NCBI GenBank assembly: GCA_002238685.1
Contig: MPMV01000046.1
Span: 1-34,902, forward strand
DNA from: a bacterium EF100-94H03 bin56
Lineage (GTDB): Bacteria; Pseudomonadota; Alphaproteobacteria; SP197
Reading direction: 5' to 3'
DNA: 34,902 bases
Part shown: positions 34,812 through 34,902 of the stretch, one piece after another
How positions within the stretch are numbered: the stretch's first letter is position 1
Layout of the letters: every line of letters begins with the position of its first letter
Program-made: the position numbers and the translations under genes
The notes under the pieces: model-generated
The model's database searches: none
The model's input: only the letters and a program-made list of their open reading frames with translations
What the model was told of the DNA's origin: nothing

Positions 34812-34902
34812 TGTATGAACACATCAGGCACCGTCACGCCCCTCTCTATGCATTTGTTACTACGCTACAATAATGTCTATGTCAAGCACCTCCGACGACA
34901 TA

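Noticed and set aside
34873..34902. Possible start of a new gene at the right edge
   Set aside because: Only ten codons are visible. The TACAAT before it has no matching -35, so a gene cannot be supported.
1..34902. CRISPR arrays, rRNA genes, riboswitches, complete insertion sequences
   Set aside because: No regularly spaced repeats, rRNA-like sequence, or transposase gene was seen on either strand.

Overview
The window looks like a high-GC (about 60-65% by eye) alphaproteobacterial chromosome, probably from a Rhodospirillales-like lineage. Supporting marks are the recA-alaS pair, a recA control region with the alphaproteobacterial direct-repeat SOS box (GTTC-N7-GTTC), a DksA that has lost most zinc-finger cysteines, a glyQ-glyS-ppdK operon, and frequent GTG/TTG starts with 4-base stop/start overlaps. 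No species can be named from the sequence alone.

Layout. 1-1.55 kb: two tandem tyrosine recombinases on the minus strand; the second runs off the left edge. They abut the C-terminal remnant of an outer-membrane beta-barrel (autotransporter-like) gene at 1.55-2.3 kb. 2.55-5.1 kb: glnS followed by a fused, degenerate double bacterioferritin. 5.2-11.5 kb: a molybdenum/oxidation block, with a TauD-type dioxygenase, a GMC oxidoreductase, fdhD and mobA on the minus strand, and a molybdopterin oxidoreductase divergent from them. 11.6-13.9 kb: an unknown membrane-anchored protein, tRNA-Val(CAC), a gamma-carbonic anhydrase-like protein and an SDR. 14-17 kb: a RidA protein, then the most interesting locus. 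17.3-20.3 kb: two glycosyltransferases and YgfZ. 20.3-26.9 kb: a minus-strand operon reading small zinc-ribbon-like membrane protein, glyQ, glyS, ppdK, HAD hydrolase. 27-28.2 kb: a GcvT-like folate enzyme. 28.3-32.6 kb: alaS, recA and dksA. 32.7-34.8 kb: a PhnD-like binding protein coupled to a GFA-family protein, and a C-terminally truncated EamA transporter ending at a probable junction.

Main result. At 15706-16224 a gene that looks interrupted is read through an in-frame TGA (15982-15984). The codons after the TGA give G-S-C-T-S-C, so the product carries the U-G-S-C motif of the UGSC selenoprotein family. Eleven nucleotides after the TGA lies a hairpin (15996-16014) whose tip, UGC-AGUCU-GCA, closely resembles the E. 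coli fdhF SECIS tip. The gene is flanked, in one apparent operon, by a thioredoxin-fold fusion protein upstream (TTGA overlap) and a metallo-beta-lactamase-fold protein downstream in which the metal-binding residues are lost. These three genes are a candidate selenoprotein redox system.

Other notable points: the double bacterioferritin keeps the heme-ligand methionines but has lost much of the diiron centre; a tRNA gene appears to serve as the 5' end of a protein-coding operon; one small membrane protein has a promoter that predicts a leaderless mRNA; both window ends show signs of mobile-element activity.
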